From positions 620,001-684,000 of the forward strand of contig NZ_JAMXST010000004.1 of assembly GCF_024124905.1 (NCBI RefSeq): DNA of 64,000 nucleotides. The letters run 5' to 3'. This document shows positions 43,049 through 52,832 of the stretch, piece after piece. Below the pieces are notes generated by a model. That model was not told where the DNA came from. It did not search any database and saw only the letters and a program-made list of their open reading frames with translations. Positions within the stretch are counted from its first letter, which is position 1, and each line of letters opens with the position of its first letter. Source of the stretch: Cellulosimicrobium cellulans. GTDB lineage: Bacteria; Actinomycetota; Actinomycetes; Actinomycetales; Cellulomonadaceae. Made by a program: the position numbers and the translations under genes.

Positions 43049-45268
43049 TCAGCCGAGACGCTCGGCGAGGAAGCGGTAGTGGACCGCGGCCATGTGGGCG
43101 GCCTGGGCGTTGTTGGCGGCGCCGCCGTGGCCGCCCTCGATGTTCTCGTAGTAGGTGACGTCCTTGCCCTCGCCGAGCATCTTCGCGGCGAGCTTGCGCG
43201 CGTGGCCCGGGTGGACGCGGTCGTCCTTGGTCGACGTCGTGAACAGCACGGGCGGGTACTCGCGCTCGGCGTCGAACAGGTGGTACGGCGAGAACGTGCG
43301 GATGAACTCCCACTGCTCGGGGTCGTCCGGGTCGCCGTACTCCGCCGCCCACGACGCCCCGGCGAGCAGCTTCGTGTACCGGCGCATGTCGAGCAGCGGG
43401 ACGCCGACGATCACGGCGCCGAAGAGCTCGGGGTACTGCGTGAGCATGTTGCCCGCGAGCAGGCCGCCGTTGGAGCGGCCCTCCATGCCGAGGTGCTCGT
43501 GCGTCGTGATCCCGCGGGCCACGAGGTCGCGCGCGACGGCGGCGAAGTCCTCGTAGGCGCGGTGGCGGTTCGCCTTGAGCGCGGCCTGGTGCCAGGCGGG
43601 CCCGTACTCGCCGCCGCCGCGGATGTTCGCGACGACGTAGACGCCGCCCCGCGCGAGCCAGGCGCGGCCGAGCGCGCCCGAGTACGCGGGCGTGAGCGAG
43701 ATCTCGAAGCCGCCGTACCCGTACAGCAGCGTCGGCGCGGCTCCCGTGCCGCCGTCGCCCGCGCCCGCGACGAGGTCCGCGCGGCCGACGACGAAGTACG
43801 GCACGCGCGTGCCGTCGTCGGACGTGGCGAAGTGCTGGGCGACGGTCATGCCGTCGGCGTCGAAGAACGCGGGGTTGGACTTGACGACCTCCGGTGCACC
43901 CGCGTCGCCCGGCCGCTCGCCGAGCGACAGGAGCGAGAGCGTCGTGGGCGTGAGGTAGTCGGTCGTGACGAGCCACAGGTCGTCGGAGTCGACGGGGTCG
44001 ACGGCTCCGACGGCGACCGTGCCGAGCTCCGGCAGGCCGGGGATCTCCGACCGCACCCACGGCGCGTCCGCGGCCTCCTGCCCGACGGCGCCCCCGGGGC
44101 CGGCGGCGTCCGGCGGCGTCAGCACGTGCAGGCGGTTCTTCACGTCGTCGAGCACGTTGACGACGAGGTGGTGGCGCGTCCACGTGGCGCCGGCGAGCGA
44201 CGTCGTCGCCGTGGGCTCGAAGAGCACGGTGAAGCCGCGGTCGCCCGCGAGGAAGTCGTCGAACCGCGCGACGAGGAGCGAGCCCGCGCGGTGCGTCGCG
44301 CCTCCGACGGCCCAGTCGTCGCGGAGCTCCACGAGCATCCACTCGCGCCGGACGCCGACCTCGGCGGAGTCGGGCACGTCGATCTTCGTCAGGCGCTGCT
44401 CGGGCGTGCCGGTGCGCTCGGCGAGGTAGAGCTCGTCGGCGTAGAACGCCTTGGAGCGGTGCACGAAGTCGCGCTCGAACCCGGGCGTGTGCGACCGCCA
44501 GGCGGAGATGTACATGTCCTCGTCGGTGCCCTCGTAGACCGTCACGGCCTCGTCGAGCGGGGTGCCGCGCGTCCAGCGCTTGACCACGCGCGGGTACCCC
44601 GACGGCGTGAGCGTGCCCTCGCCGAAGTCGGTGAAGACGTACACGGTGTCGGCGTCGATCCAGCCGAGCGAGCCCTTGGCCTCGGCGCGGTGGAAGCCGC
44701 CGTCCTCGGGCGCGACGAACCGCTTCTCGACGAGGTCGAACTCGCGCGTGACGTCGGCGTCGGAGCCGCCGGGGGAGAGCTCGACGAGCGCGTGCCGCCA
44801 CGGCTCGCCTGCGGCAAGCTGCTCCGGCGTCGGGCGCAGGACGCTCGCGCCGTGCCAGACCCACGACTCGCCCTCGGCCGCGGCGAGCGCGTCGAGGTCG
44901 AGCACGGTCTCCCACTCCGGGTCGTCGGTGCGGTAGGACTCGAGCGTCGTGCGGCGCCAGAGCCCGCGCTCGTGCTGCGCGTCGCGCCAGAAGTTGTAGT
45001 ACCGGTCGCCGATCTTCGAGACCTCGGGGATCTTCGCGTCCGAGTCGAGCACCTCGCGGATCGCGCGCTCGGTCGTGGCGAACTCGTCGGCGGTCTCGAG
45101 CGTGTCGGCGACCTCGGCGTTGCGTGCACGGACCCAGGTCAGGGCCTCGTCCCCCTCGACGTCCTCGAGCCACAGGTACGGGTCGTGGGGCGCGCCGTCG
45201 TCGGGGAGCGGGGTCTCGGTGGGGCTCTCGGGCGAGAGCGAGGGGCTCGTCGTCTGCTCGGCGGTCAT
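43049..45268 (-). CDS. Prolyl oligopeptidase family serine peptidase (S9A)
   Basis: A 739-residue S9 peptidase that cleaves short Pro-containing peptides. N-terminal [18 protein letters not shown] is the family hallmark; a beta-propeller spans ~80-430 and the alpha/beta-hydrolase domain follows. Catalytic Ser is in [14 protein letters not shown], Asp in [13 protein letters not shown], His in EGGHGGAAN. Also [15 protein letters not shown] and [15 protein letters not shown]. No signal peptide, so cytoplasmic. ATG 45268 has TAGGGT 8 nt upstream, consistent with leaderless expression. Divergent from adhE. Confidence 0.93.
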   Translation of the reverse strand: MTAEQTTSPSLSPESPTETPLPDDGAPHDPYLWLEDVEGDEALTWVRARNAEVADTLETADEFATTERAIREVLDSDAKIPEVSKIGDRYYNFWRDAQHERGLWRRTTLESYRTDDPEWETVLDLDALAAAEGESWVWHGASVLRPTPEQLAAGEPWRHALVELSPGGSDADVTREFDLVEKRFVAPEDGGFHRAEAKGSLGWIDADTVYVFTDFGEGTLTPSGYPRVVKRWTRGTPLDEAVTVYEGTDEDMYISAWRSHTPGFERDFVHRSKAFYADELYLAERTGTPEQRLTKIDVPDSAEVGVRREWMLVELRDDWAVGGATHRAGSLLVARFDDFLAGDRGFTVLFEPTATTSLAGATWTRHHLVVNVLDDVKNRLHVLTPPDAAGPGGAVGQEAADAPWVRSEIPGLPELGTVAVGAVDPVDSDDLWLVTTDYLTPTTLSLLSLGERPGDAGAPEVVKSNPAFFDADGMTVAQHFATSDDGTRVPYFVVGRADLVAGAGDGGTGAAPTLLYGYGGFEISLTPAYSGALGRAWLARGGVYVVANIRGGGEYGPAWHQAALKANRHRAYEDFAAVARDLVARGITTHEHLGMEGRSNGGLLAGNMLTQYPELFGAVIVGVPLLDMRRYTKLLAGASWAAEYGDPDDPEQWEFIRTFSPYHLFDAEREYPPVLFTTSTKDDRVHPGHARKLAAKMLGEGKDVTYYENIEGGHGGAANNAQAAHMAAVHYRFLAERLG

Positions 45269-45368
45269 GGTCCCCCACCCTACGGCGGCGGGGGCGGTGG
45301 TGCGGAGGTCACGAGGGTGCCGGGACCTTGGGCCCCGAACGGCCGCGGGGCCTTGCCGCGCCCAGGGG

Positions 45369-45388
45369 CTTGTGAAAACATTCACAAG
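45369..45388. promoter_or_regulatory. Rex operator upstream of adhE
   Basis: CTTGTGAAAACATTCACAAG: 8-nt perfect arms CTTGTGAA/TTCACAAG around AACA. This fits the known Rex (redox-sensing repressor) site TTGTGAAnnnnTTCACAA. TTGCCG at 45353 could be the -35, so Rex would cover the -10 region. It predicts derepression of adhE when NADH/NAD rises (low oxygen). Confidence 0.85.
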
Positions 45389-45477
45389 TAGAGAGACCGC
45401 TGAAGGAGCCGGGGCAATCCGGCCCCGGCAGCACCCGCGGCCCGACGCCCGGCCCGGCCGGGCACCGGAGGGGACGC

Positions 45478-48222
45478 ATGAGCGCGAAGAGCGCCGGCAC
45501 GAAGGTCGAGACCCGCACCGAGGACACGCGCACCGCGCACGAGATCGACGTCCTCGTCGAGCGAGCCCGCAAGGCGCTCGACCAGTACATGAGCCTCACG
45601 CAGGAGGACGTCGACCGGATCGTCCTCAAGGCCTCGGTCGCGGGCCTGCACCAGCACGGTCACCTCGCGCAGCTGGCCGTCGCCGAGACCGGGCGCGGCG
45701 TGTTCGAGGACAAGGCGACGAAGAACATCTTCGCGTGCGAGCACGTGCCCAACTCGATGGCGAACCTCAAGACGGTCGGCATCATCGGCCGCGACGAGCT
45801 GACGGGCGTCGTCGAGATCGCCGAGCCGGTCGGCGTGGTGTGCGCCGTGACGCCGGTGACCAACCCGACGTCGACCACCATCTTCAAGTCGCTCATCGCG
45901 CTCAAGACGCGCAACCCCGTCGTGTTCGCCTTCCACCCGAGCGCGCAGCGCTCGTCGGTCGAGGCGGCCCGCATCGTGCGGGACGCCGCCGTGGCCGCCG
46001 GTGCGCCCGACGACTGCATCCAGTGGGTCGAGCACCCCTCGATCGAGGCGACCAACACCCTCATGCACCACCCGGGCGTCGCGCTCATCCTCGCGACGGG
46101 CGGCAACGGCATGGTCCGCGCGGCCTACTCGGCCGGCAAGCCGGCGCTCGGCGTCGGCGCGGGCAACGTCCCCGCGTACGTCGAGAAGAGCGCCGACCTC
46201 GGCCGCGCGATCAACGACGTGGTCATGTCGAAGGCGTTCGACAACGGCATGGTCTGCGCGTCGGAGCAGGCGCTCATTCTCGACGACGTCGTCTACGACG
46301 ACGCGATGCGCGAGCTGGCCCGGCTGCACGCCTACCGCACGACGCCCGCCGAGAAGGCGATGCTCGAGCGCCTCATCTTCGGCGTCGAGGCGAGCGGCAC
46401 CAACTGCGCCGGCGCGAAGCTCAACCCGAAGGTCGTGGGCAAGTCGCCCGTGTGGATCGCGCGCGAGGCCGGCTTCGAGGTCCCCGACGACACGTCGATC
46501 ATCCTCGCGGAGATCGACGACGTGGGCCCGCAGGAGCCGTTGAGCCGCGAGAAGCTCACCCCGGTCCTCGCGGTGCTGCGTGCGCGCGACACCGAGCACG
46601 GCGTCCGCCTCGCGGAGCGCATGGTCGAGCTCGACGGCCTGGGCCACTCGGCGGCGATCCACACGGCGGACCAGGAGCTCGTCGAGCGCTACGGCGCGCG
46701 GGTCAAGGCCGTGCGCGTGCTGTGGAACAGCCCGACGTCGCTCGGCGGCATCGGCGACATCTACAACGCGCTGCTCCCGTCGCTCACGCTCGGCTGCGGC
46801 AGCTACGGCGCGAACTCGGTGTCGAACAACGTGTCGGCGGTCAACCTCATCAACGTCAAGCGGATCGGGCGGCGCAACAACAACATGCAGTGGTTCAAGG
46901 TGCCCGCGAAGACGTACTTCGAGCCGAACTCGATCCAGTACCTCGCGCAGATGCGCGACGTGCACCGCGTCACGATCGTCACCGACAAGGTCATGAGCCG
47001 CATCGGCGTCGTCGACCGCGTGCTCGACGTCCTCGCACGCCGCGAGGAGAAGGTCGCGATCCAGATCATCGACGCGGTCGAGCCGGAGCCGAGCGTCGGC
47101 ACCGTGAACCGCGGCGCCGAGTCCATGCGCGACTTCGAGCCGGACACGATCATCGCGATCGGCGGCGGCTCGCCCATGGACGCGGCCAAGGTCATGTGGC
47201 TGCGGTACGAGCACCCGGAGATCGAGTTCTCCGACATGCGCGAGAAGTTCTTCGACGTGCGCAAGCGCGCGTACAAGTTCCCCGAGCTCGGGGGCAAGGC
47301 GAAGCTCGTGTGCATCCCGACGTCGTCGGGCACCGGCGCGGAGGTGACGCCGTTCGCGGTCATCACCGACCCGGAGACGGGCTTCAAGTACCCGCTCGCG
47401 GACTACGCGCTCACCCCGACCGTCGCGATCGTCGACCCCGTGCTCACGGACACCATGCCCGCCAAGCTCGCGGCCGACTCGGGCTTCGACGCCCTCACGC
47501 ACGCGACCGAGGCGTTCGTCTCCGTCTACGCGAACGACTTCACCGACGGGCTGTGCCTCCAGGCGATCAAGATGGTCTTCGAGCACATCGAGGACTCGGT
47601 CACGCAGGGTGCGGCGGCCCCGAAGGCGCGCGAGAAGATGCACAACGCGGCGACCATCGCGGGCATGGCGTTCGGCTCGGCGATGCTCGGCATCGTGCAC
47701 GCCATGGCGCACACCGTGGGCTCGACCTTCCACCTCGTGCACGGGCGCACCAACGCGGTGCTCCTGCCGCACGTGATCCGCTACAACGGCCAGGTGCCCA
47801 CCAAGCTCACGAGCTGGCCCAAGTACGAGCGCTACGTGGCCCCGGAGCGGTTCCAGGAGATCGCGAAGCACCTCGGGCTGCCGGCCTCCACCCCGGAGGA
47901 GGGCGTCGAGTCGTACGCGAAGGCGGTCGAGGAGCTGCGCGCCAAGGTCGGCATCGAGCCGACGTTCGCGGCGCAGGGCGTCGACGAGGCGGCGTTCCTC
48001 AGTCGCCTCGACGACCTCGCCCTCCGGTCGTTCGAGGACCAGTGCGCCCCGGCGAACCCGCGGATGCCGGTCCTGGAGGACATGCGCGACATCCTCGTCG
48101 CGGCCTACCGCGGCAGCAGCCGCGAGGTCGTGCGGGCAGAGCGTCTCGCGGCCCACGAGGGCGCGAGCACCGAGGACGGGCAGGCGGCGACCCCGCCTGC
48201 CGAGACCGTGGCGGCCGGCTGA
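45478..48222 (+). CDS. adhE: Bifunctional acetaldehyde-CoA/alcohol dehydrogenase AdhE
   Basis: A 914-residue fusion that reduces acetyl-CoA to acetaldehyde (N-terminal ALDH, ~1-450) and then to ethanol (C-terminal Fe-ADH, ~480-870), re-oxidising NADH in fermentation. Seen: catalytic Cys in FDNGMVCASEQALI, GVVCAVTPVTNPTSTTIFKS, the Fe-ADH GGGSPMDAAKVMW, PTSSGTGAEVTPFAVI and iron His residues in GIVHAMAHTVGSTFHLVHG. ATG 45478 begins a ~20-residue charged lead. The Rex site at 45369 predicts redox control. The C-terminal ~40 residues are a low-complexity tail. A 14-bp hairpin follows. Confidence 0.96.
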   Translation: MSAKSAGTKVETRTEDTRTAHEIDVLVERARKALDQYMSLTQEDVDRIVLKASVAGLHQHGHLAQLAVAETGRGVFEDKATKNIFACEHVPNSMANLKTVGIIGRDELTGVVEIAEPVGVVCAVTPVTNPTSTTIFKSLIALKTRNPVVFAFHPSAQRSSVEAARIVRDAAVAAGAPDDCIQWVEHPSIEATNTLMHHPGVALILATGGNGMVRAAYSAGKPALGVGAGNVPAYVEKSADLGRAINDVVMSKAFDNGMVCASEQALILDDVVYDDAMRELARLHAYRTTPAEKAMLERLIFGVEASGTNCAGAKLNPKVVGKSPVWIAREAGFEVPDDTSIILAEIDDVGPQEPLSREKLTPVLAVLRARDTEHGVRLAERMVELDGLGHSAAIHTADQELVERYGARVKAVRVLWNSPTSLGGIGDIYNALLPSLTLGCGSYGANSVSNNVSAVNLINVKRIGRRNNNMQWFKVPAKTYFEPNSIQYLAQMRDVHRVTIVTDKVMSRIGVVDRVLDVLARREEKVAIQIIDAVEPEPSVGTVNRGAESMRDFEPDTIIAIGGGSPMDAAKVMWLRYEHPEIEFSDMREKFFDVRKRAYKFPELGGKAKLVCIPTSSGTGAEVTPFAVITDPETGFKYPLADYALTPTVAIVDPVLTDTMPAKLAADSGFDALTHATEAFVSVYANDFTDGLCLQAIKMVFEHIEDSVTQGAAAPKAREKMHNAATIAGMAFGSAMLGIVHAMAHTVGSTFHLVHGRTNAVLLPHVIRYNGQVPTKLTSWPKYERYVAPERFQEIAKHLGLPASTPEEGVESYAKAVEELRAKVGIEPTFAAQGVDEAAFLSRLDDLALRSFEDQCAPANPRMPVLEDMRDILVAAYRGSSREVVRAERLAAHEGASTEDGQAATPPAETVAAG

Positions 48223-48245
48223 CCCTTCCCGGCCCCACGAAACCC

Positions 48246-48285
48246 GGAGCCCGACGGCGCGAGTCCCCTTCCGCCGTCGGGCTCC
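48246..48285. terminator. Hairpin terminator after adhE
   Basis: Perfect 14-bp stem (48246-48259 with 48272-48285), 12-nt loop, 23 bp after the stop. Confidence 0.75.
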
Positions 48286-48405
48286 GTCGTGCGTGGCCTG
48301 TGGAAAACCCTCGAGGGGCGTCGGAGCCTCGGTAGGTTCTCCGCTCGCGGGACGTCGGTCCCGCGGCGCGCGACGGCGCGGGTCATGACGACGGCGGGGG
48401 GCCGC

Positions 48406-50658
48406 ATGGTGCACGGACGAGGACGACGCGTGGCGAGGGTCTTCGCCGCGGTGCTGGCGGGAGCGCTCGGGGTGACGCTCGCTGCGTGCACGCCGGACGC
48501 GGAGCCGGAGCGGCGCGACCCCGCGGTGTTCGCCGAGATCGACGTGCCACCCGAGCTCGCCCCGCAGGAGGCCGTCGTCGACCAGGTCGGGATCGTGCCC
48601 GCCGCGTCCGGGCTGCCGTGGATCGTGAGCGGTGTGCGGACGGCGCCGGGCGGTGTGCCGGAGGGCGTGGTCTGGACCCTCGGTGAGAGCGGCGCGGTCG
48701 CGGGGGAGCCGGCGGTCCTGGACCTTCCGGGCGTGGTGCGCGACCTCGCGGCCGCGGGCGGTGCGGCGCGCACCGTCCTCGCGGGGAGCACGGGGGAGGA
48801 CGGGCGGACGGCCGGCTTCCTGCTGACCTCGGCGGACCGCGTGGCGTGGGAACCGGTCCGGCTTCCTCCGGAGATCGTGGACGTCCCGTTGACGCACGTC
48901 GCCGAGACGGGCGGGACGGTCGTCGCCCTCGGCGTCGACGCGGACGCGCGGGCCGTCCGAGGAGTGCTCGTCCCGACGTCCGGCGACCCCGTTCCGCTGG
49001 TCCTGCCGGACGGTGCGGGAGAGCCGACGGTCGAGGGAGTGGCAGGACGCGGAGAGACGTGGGTCGCCGTGGTCTCCTGGGACGACGAGGTGGGGGACGA
49101 CGTGGTCGTCACCTATCGCTCCGCGGGCTCGGGGACCACCTGGACGACGTCCGACCTGCCCGGTGACGCGCCGCGCGTCGCGGGTGCGGCGACGACCGCG
49201 ACAGGGTTCGTCCTGACGGGCTCGGTCCGGGAGGCAGGGCTCGGCGGTCCCGTGACGGACGCGGCGGCGTGGTTCTGGGAACCCGGCGACGGTGACGCCT
49301 GGGAGTACCTGGACTTCCGCCGCGACGACGCCGGCACCGACGACCAGTCGACCGGGCTGTCGGCGCCTGCCGTGGGCGGCGACGATCTCGCGGCCGTCTA
49401 CTGGGGCGACGAGCTCAGCGCGAGCAGTCTGGTGGTCGAGGTGGAGCCGGGACACGTCGCGTCCCAGGGCATGTCCGCCGACAACGGAGGGATCGGCTTC
49501 GGCGGTCCGTCCGCCTGGGACCCGGACGAGCGTGCGGTGCGGGCCGTCCTCGCCGGGGACGGCGGCGCGTACGTGACCGAGCTCCGCGACGGACGGTGGC
49601 GTCGCCTCGCGACCCTCGCGATGCCTCGGCGCTGGTTCCGGCCGACGGAGGTCGACGCGGGCGACGGGTTCCTCGTGGCGCGTCGCGCGGAGGTCTCGAC
49701 CGCGGGCGACGGCTGGCGGAGGTGGGTCTCGTCGGCGGTGTACACCGTCGATGGTCGTGCCCTGGTCGAGACGTCGGCGGACGTCCCCTGGACCGGGGAG
49801 GACCTCGCCCTGGTCCGGTCCGTGGCCGCGGACGGGAGCGAGGTGACGGTCACGTTCGGCTGGGAGGAGGGCGAGAACGCCGTCACGGTGCGGTCGTGGT
49901 TCCGTCCTGCGGGCGGTGGGTGGACGGAGGGCTCCGGCTGGCCGTCCTCCGGGCACGCGGAGATCCACGACGTCCGCGCGGTCGACGGGGGGTGGGTCGC
50001 CGTCGGGGTGCGAGCCGACAGCCCTGAGGGCGCGAGCGTGCGGCACGCCGCGGCCTGGCGGTCCGAGGACGGCCTCGCCTGGACCCTCGACGAGGGGTTC
50101 GAGGGCGGTGACGGTCGGTCCTCCGCGCGGCACGTGTGCCTCCTCGCCGACGGTCGTCCGTGGGTGCTGGGCACGGTCGTCGACGGCGACCGAGAGGTCG
50201 ACGCGTCCTGGGTCGGCGAGAGCACCGGCTGGGAGCGCGCGGTGATCGACGCGGAGGAGGCGTTCGAGGTCGACGGGTGCGTCCAGGGTGACGGCGACGC
50301 TCGCCCCCTGCTCCAGGTGCAGGTCGACGGGCGCTCCGAGCTGCGCGGGACCACGGACGGCACGAGCTTCGAGCTCGTCGGCGCGACGGGTCGAGGCGAG
50401 ACGTTCGGTCGCGTCGTCCGGGTCGCCGAGGGGTACGCCGCGGTCGGCACGGTCGTCGCGTCGGGCGTGGAACGGTCGGTCCTGTGGTTGTCCGCCGACG
50501 CGGAGGAGTGGCAGCAGCTCGTGCTGCCGACGCCCGAGCCGGGAGGTGAGGGGACGGTCCACCCGGACGGGTCGGACGCCGTCGTGACGCTCGCCGGAGA
50601 GGGCGGCGTCCGGGCCTGGCGCGTGGGCGACGTCGCTCAGCTCGTCGACGCGGGATGA
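48406..50658 (+). CDS. Large secreted lipoprotein, beta-propeller-like, function unknown
   Basis: A 750-residue protein with a lipoprotein signal (RRVARVFAAVLAGALGVTLAAC, Cys ~28). The mature part is almost all beta: repeated blocks pairing VAWEPV / TWTTSDLP / WTEGSGWPSSG / LAWTLDEGF / EEWQQLVLP, like Asp-box (sialidase/BNR) propeller blades in which each blade describes a 'W' strand. No catalytic motif seen. ATG 48406 follows GGCGGGGGGC; ATG 48385 is an alternative. TAGGTT at 48331 could be the -10. It is convergent with the response-regulator gene and overlaps it by 22 bp. I do not recognise the family. Confidence 0.78.
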   Translation: MVHGRGRRVARVFAAVLAGALGVTLAACTPDAEPERRDPAVFAEIDVPPELAPQEAVVDQVGIVPAASGLPWIVSGVRTAPGGVPEGVVWTLGESGAVAGEPAVLDLPGVVRDLAAAGGAARTVLAGSTGEDGRTAGFLLTSADRVAWEPVRLPPEIVDVPLTHVAETGGTVVALGVDADARAVRGVLVPTSGDPVPLVLPDGAGEPTVEGVAGRGETWVAVVSWDDEVGDDVVVTYRSAGSGTTWTTSDLPGDAPRVAGAATTATGFVLTGSVREAGLGGPVTDAAAWFWEPGDGDAWEYLDFRRDDAGTDDQSTGLSAPAVGGDDLAAVYWGDELSASSLVVEVEPGHVASQGMSADNGGIGFGGPSAWDPDERAVRAVLAGDGGAYVTELRDGRWRRLATLAMPRRWFRPTEVDAGDGFLVARRAEVSTAGDGWRRWVSSAVYTVDGRALVETSADVPWTGEDLALVRSVAADGSEVTVTFGWEEGENAVTVRSWFRPAGGGWTEGSGWPSSGHAEIHDVRAVDGGWVAVGVRADSPEGASVRHAAAWRSEDGLAWTLDEGFEGGDGRSSARHVCLLADGRPWVLGTVVDGDREVDASWVGESTGWERAVIDAEEAFEVDGCVQGDGDARPLLQVQVDGRSELRGTTDGTSFELVGATGRGETFGRVVRVAEGYAAVGTVVASGVERSVLWLSADAEEWQQLVLPTPEPGGEGTVHPDGSDAVVTLAGEGGVRAWRVGDVAQLVDAG

Positions 50659-51416
50659 CCGTCGCGTCCCGGACGGACGATGCCTGCCTCGTAGGCGAGG
50701 ATGACGAGCTGCACGCGGTTGGTCAGGCCGACCTTCGTGAGCAGCGAGCGCACGTGGCTCTTCACCGTCGCCTCGGTGAGGTGCAGCTCGGCGCCGATCT
50801 CGCGGTTCGACAGCCCGCGCGCGACGGCGAGCAGCACCTCGCGCTCGCGCGGGGTGGCCGCGCCCAGCCCGGTGCCGGGCTCGCGGTTCCCGTCGGCGCC
50901 GTTCCCGTCGGCGTCGTGCCCGAGCGGCGCGAGCCGCGCGAGCTCGACGTACGTCGAGATGATGCGTCCGGTGACGGCCGGGTCGAGCAGCGAGTCGCCC
51001 GCGCGGACGCGGTGCACGGCGTCGACGAGCGTCTGCGGGTCCGCATCCTTCAGGAGGAACCCGGACGCCCCGGCGCGCAGCGCGCCGTACACGTACTCGT
51101 CGTCGTCGAAGGTCGTCAGGACGAGCGTGCGCACGTCGGCGAGGTCGGGGTCGGCGACGATCCGCGCGGTCGCCTCGATGCCGTCGAGCCGCGGCATGCG
51201 CACGTCCATGAGCACGACGTCGGGTCGCAACGCGCGTGCCATCGTCACCGCGGTCTCGCCGTCCCCGGCCTCGCCGACGACGGTCACGTCGGGCTCGTTG
51301 TCGAGGATCATGCGCAGGCCCAGGCGGATCGTGGACTGGTCGTCGACGACGACGACGCGGACCGGCGGGAGCGTGGCGGCCCCGCTCCCGTCGACGCCCG
51401 GCACCGGGGCGGTCAC
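50637..51416 (-). CDS. NarL/LuxR-type response regulator
   Basis: A 259-residue two-component regulator. The receiver (~18-135) has VVVVDDQSTIR, phospho-acceptor Asp in DVVLMDVRMPRLDG, LVLTTFDDDEYVYGAL and KDA. The LuxR HTH (~190-250) shows TPREREVLLAVARGLSNREIGAEL and TVKSHVRSLLTKVGLTNRVQLV. A Gly/Asp-rich linker joins them. The GTG start overlaps the kinase stop by 4 nt, so the pair is coupled. Targets are unknown. Confidence 0.94.
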   Translation of the reverse strand: MTAPVPGVDGSGAATLPPVRVVVVDDQSTIRLGLRMILDNEPDVTVVGEAGDGETAVTMARALRPDVVLMDVRMPRLDGIEATARIVADPDLADVRTLVLTTFDDDEYVYGALRAGASGFLLKDADPQTLVDAVHRVRAGDSLLDPAVTGRIISTYVELARLAPLGHDADGNGADGNREPGTGLGAATPREREVLLAVARGLSNREIGAELHLTEATVKSHVRSLLTKVGLTNRVQLVILAYEAGIVRPGRDGHPASTS

Positions 51417-52636
51417 GCCGGCTCCCGGGGGATGCGTGCCTCGACGGTCCATCCGCCGCGCCCGTCCGGGCCGGCGGCCAGCGCGCCCCCGGCCGCGAGC
51501 GCGCGCTCGCGCATGGAGGTCAGGCCGTGCCCCTGGCGTCCCGCGGTGCTCGGGAGGGGCGGACCCGGGTCGTGGACGCGCAGGCGCAGGTCGGCGCCGT
51601 CGTCGGTCACGGCCACGGTGACCTCGGGGGCGAGCGAGTGGAGCAGCACGTTGGTCAGGGCCTCCTGGACGATGCGGACGACGGCGAGCCCGGACTCGGC
51701 GCTCGTCGTCGGCCACGGGCGGGGGAGCGTGAGGTCGACGTCGCGGCCCGCGTCGCGCAGCCGTCTGGCGACCGCGCGGAGCTCGTCGGGCGCGCGGGCG
51801 CCGTCCGGCGTCGGTGCGAGGGCCGCCGTCCCGCCGTCGGTCTCGGTCCCGCGGCGCAGCACCTGCACGACCGAGCGCATCGCGGTCAGCGCCTGCTTGC
51901 CCTCGTCGCTGATCCAGCGCACCGCCTCGGCCGGGGCCTCGGGTTGGTTGGCCGCGACGCGGTCGGCGGCCTGCGCCCGGACCACGATCGCGGACATGTG
52001 GTGCGCGACGACGTCGTGCAGCTCGCGCGCGATGCGCGTCCGCTCGGCGAGCACGGCGCGCTCGGCGAGCTCCGCCTGGAGAGCCTGGAGCTCGGCGTTG
52101 CGCTCGCGCAGCCGCTCGGACGTCAGCGCGAGGCGACGGAAGAAGTAGCCGGCCGCGACCGCGCCCAGGACGAGCGCGAGGGCGAGCAGCACGTCCGACG
52201 GCGACTGGGCGAGCCCGATCCATCGTGGGGAGAAGGGCACCGGGGGGAAGGTCAGGTGGGGGCGATCCCAGAGCTGCGTCGCGTAGGCGGAGAGCCCGCC
52301 CGCGAGGCCGGCGAGCGCCCACGGGACGGCGCCCGAGCGGGTCGCGGCGAACCCCGCGACGAGGAGCGGGAGGAGCTCGAACGGCGTCTGCATCGGCCAC
52401 GGCAGGGCGAGGGGATAGAGCATCGCCGTCGCCCAGAAGAGCGGCCCCGGCACGACCCGGCGCAGGGCGAGGGTCAGGACGATCCACAGCCCCGCCACGC
52501 GGTACGACTCGGGGTGGCGGGGGTACCAGTAGTCCCCGTTCTCCATCACGGTGATGACACCGAACCACACGAGGCCCGCGGCGAGCGCGGTCCAGAGGTC
52601 CTGCGCCCACACGGGCAGACGGGTGAGCCGGTGCAC
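51413..52636 (-). CDS. Sensor histidine kinase (HisKA_3 / DesK-NarX type)
   Basis: A 407-residue membrane kinase. About five to six N-terminal membrane segments span ~10-175 (WTALAAGLVWFGVITVM, LPLLVAGFAATRSG, VLLALALVLGAVAAGYFF), then a coiled coil (LTSERLRERNAELQALQAELAERA), the HisKA_3 phospho-His in ERTRIARELHDVVAHHM, and an ATPase domain with VVRIVQEALTNVLLHS and GHGLTSMRERALAAGG. GTG 52636 has TACCGT 6 nt upstream, so probably leaderless. Signal unknown. Its gene precedes the response regulator. Confidence 0.92.
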   Translation of the reverse strand: MHRLTRLPVWAQDLWTALAAGLVWFGVITVMENGDYWYPRHPESYRVAGLWIVLTLALRRVVPGPLFWATAMLYPLALPWPMQTPFELLPLLVAGFAATRSGAVPWALAGLAGGLSAYATQLWDRPHLTFPPVPFSPRWIGLAQSPSDVLLALALVLGAVAAGYFFRRLALTSERLRERNAELQALQAELAERAVLAERTRIARELHDVVAHHMSAIVVRAQAADRVAANQPEAPAEAVRWISDEGKQALTAMRSVVQVLRRGTETDGGTAALAPTPDGARAPDELRAVARRLRDAGRDVDLTLPRPWPTTSAESGLAVVRIVQEALTNVLLHSLAPEVTVAVTDDGADLRLRVHDPGPPLPSTAGRQGHGLTSMRERALAAGGALAAGPDGRGGWTVEARIPREPA

Positions 52637-52832
52637 CCGTCCACGGTAGCCGGGTGCCCGTACGGACGGCACCGCCCGGGGGCCGAGGTCGGGAGACCTG
52701 GGCTCAGCCCCAGGGCGGAGCCGCGTCGGGCCGGGGGCGGACCCGGGACGCGCGGGTGCGCCGGACGGCGGGGGTCGAGGTGCCGCCGACGGGTCGATGT
52801 GGCGAGGGACCGCCGCGGGCGAGCCTCGAGGC

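Noticed and set aside
45382-50562. Very long minus-strand open frame (~1726 codons) opposite adhE and the lipoprotein
   Set aside because: Arg/Asp/Val/Leu-rich shadow produced by high-GC codon bias; it shows no domains, and adhE on the other strand is unambiguous.
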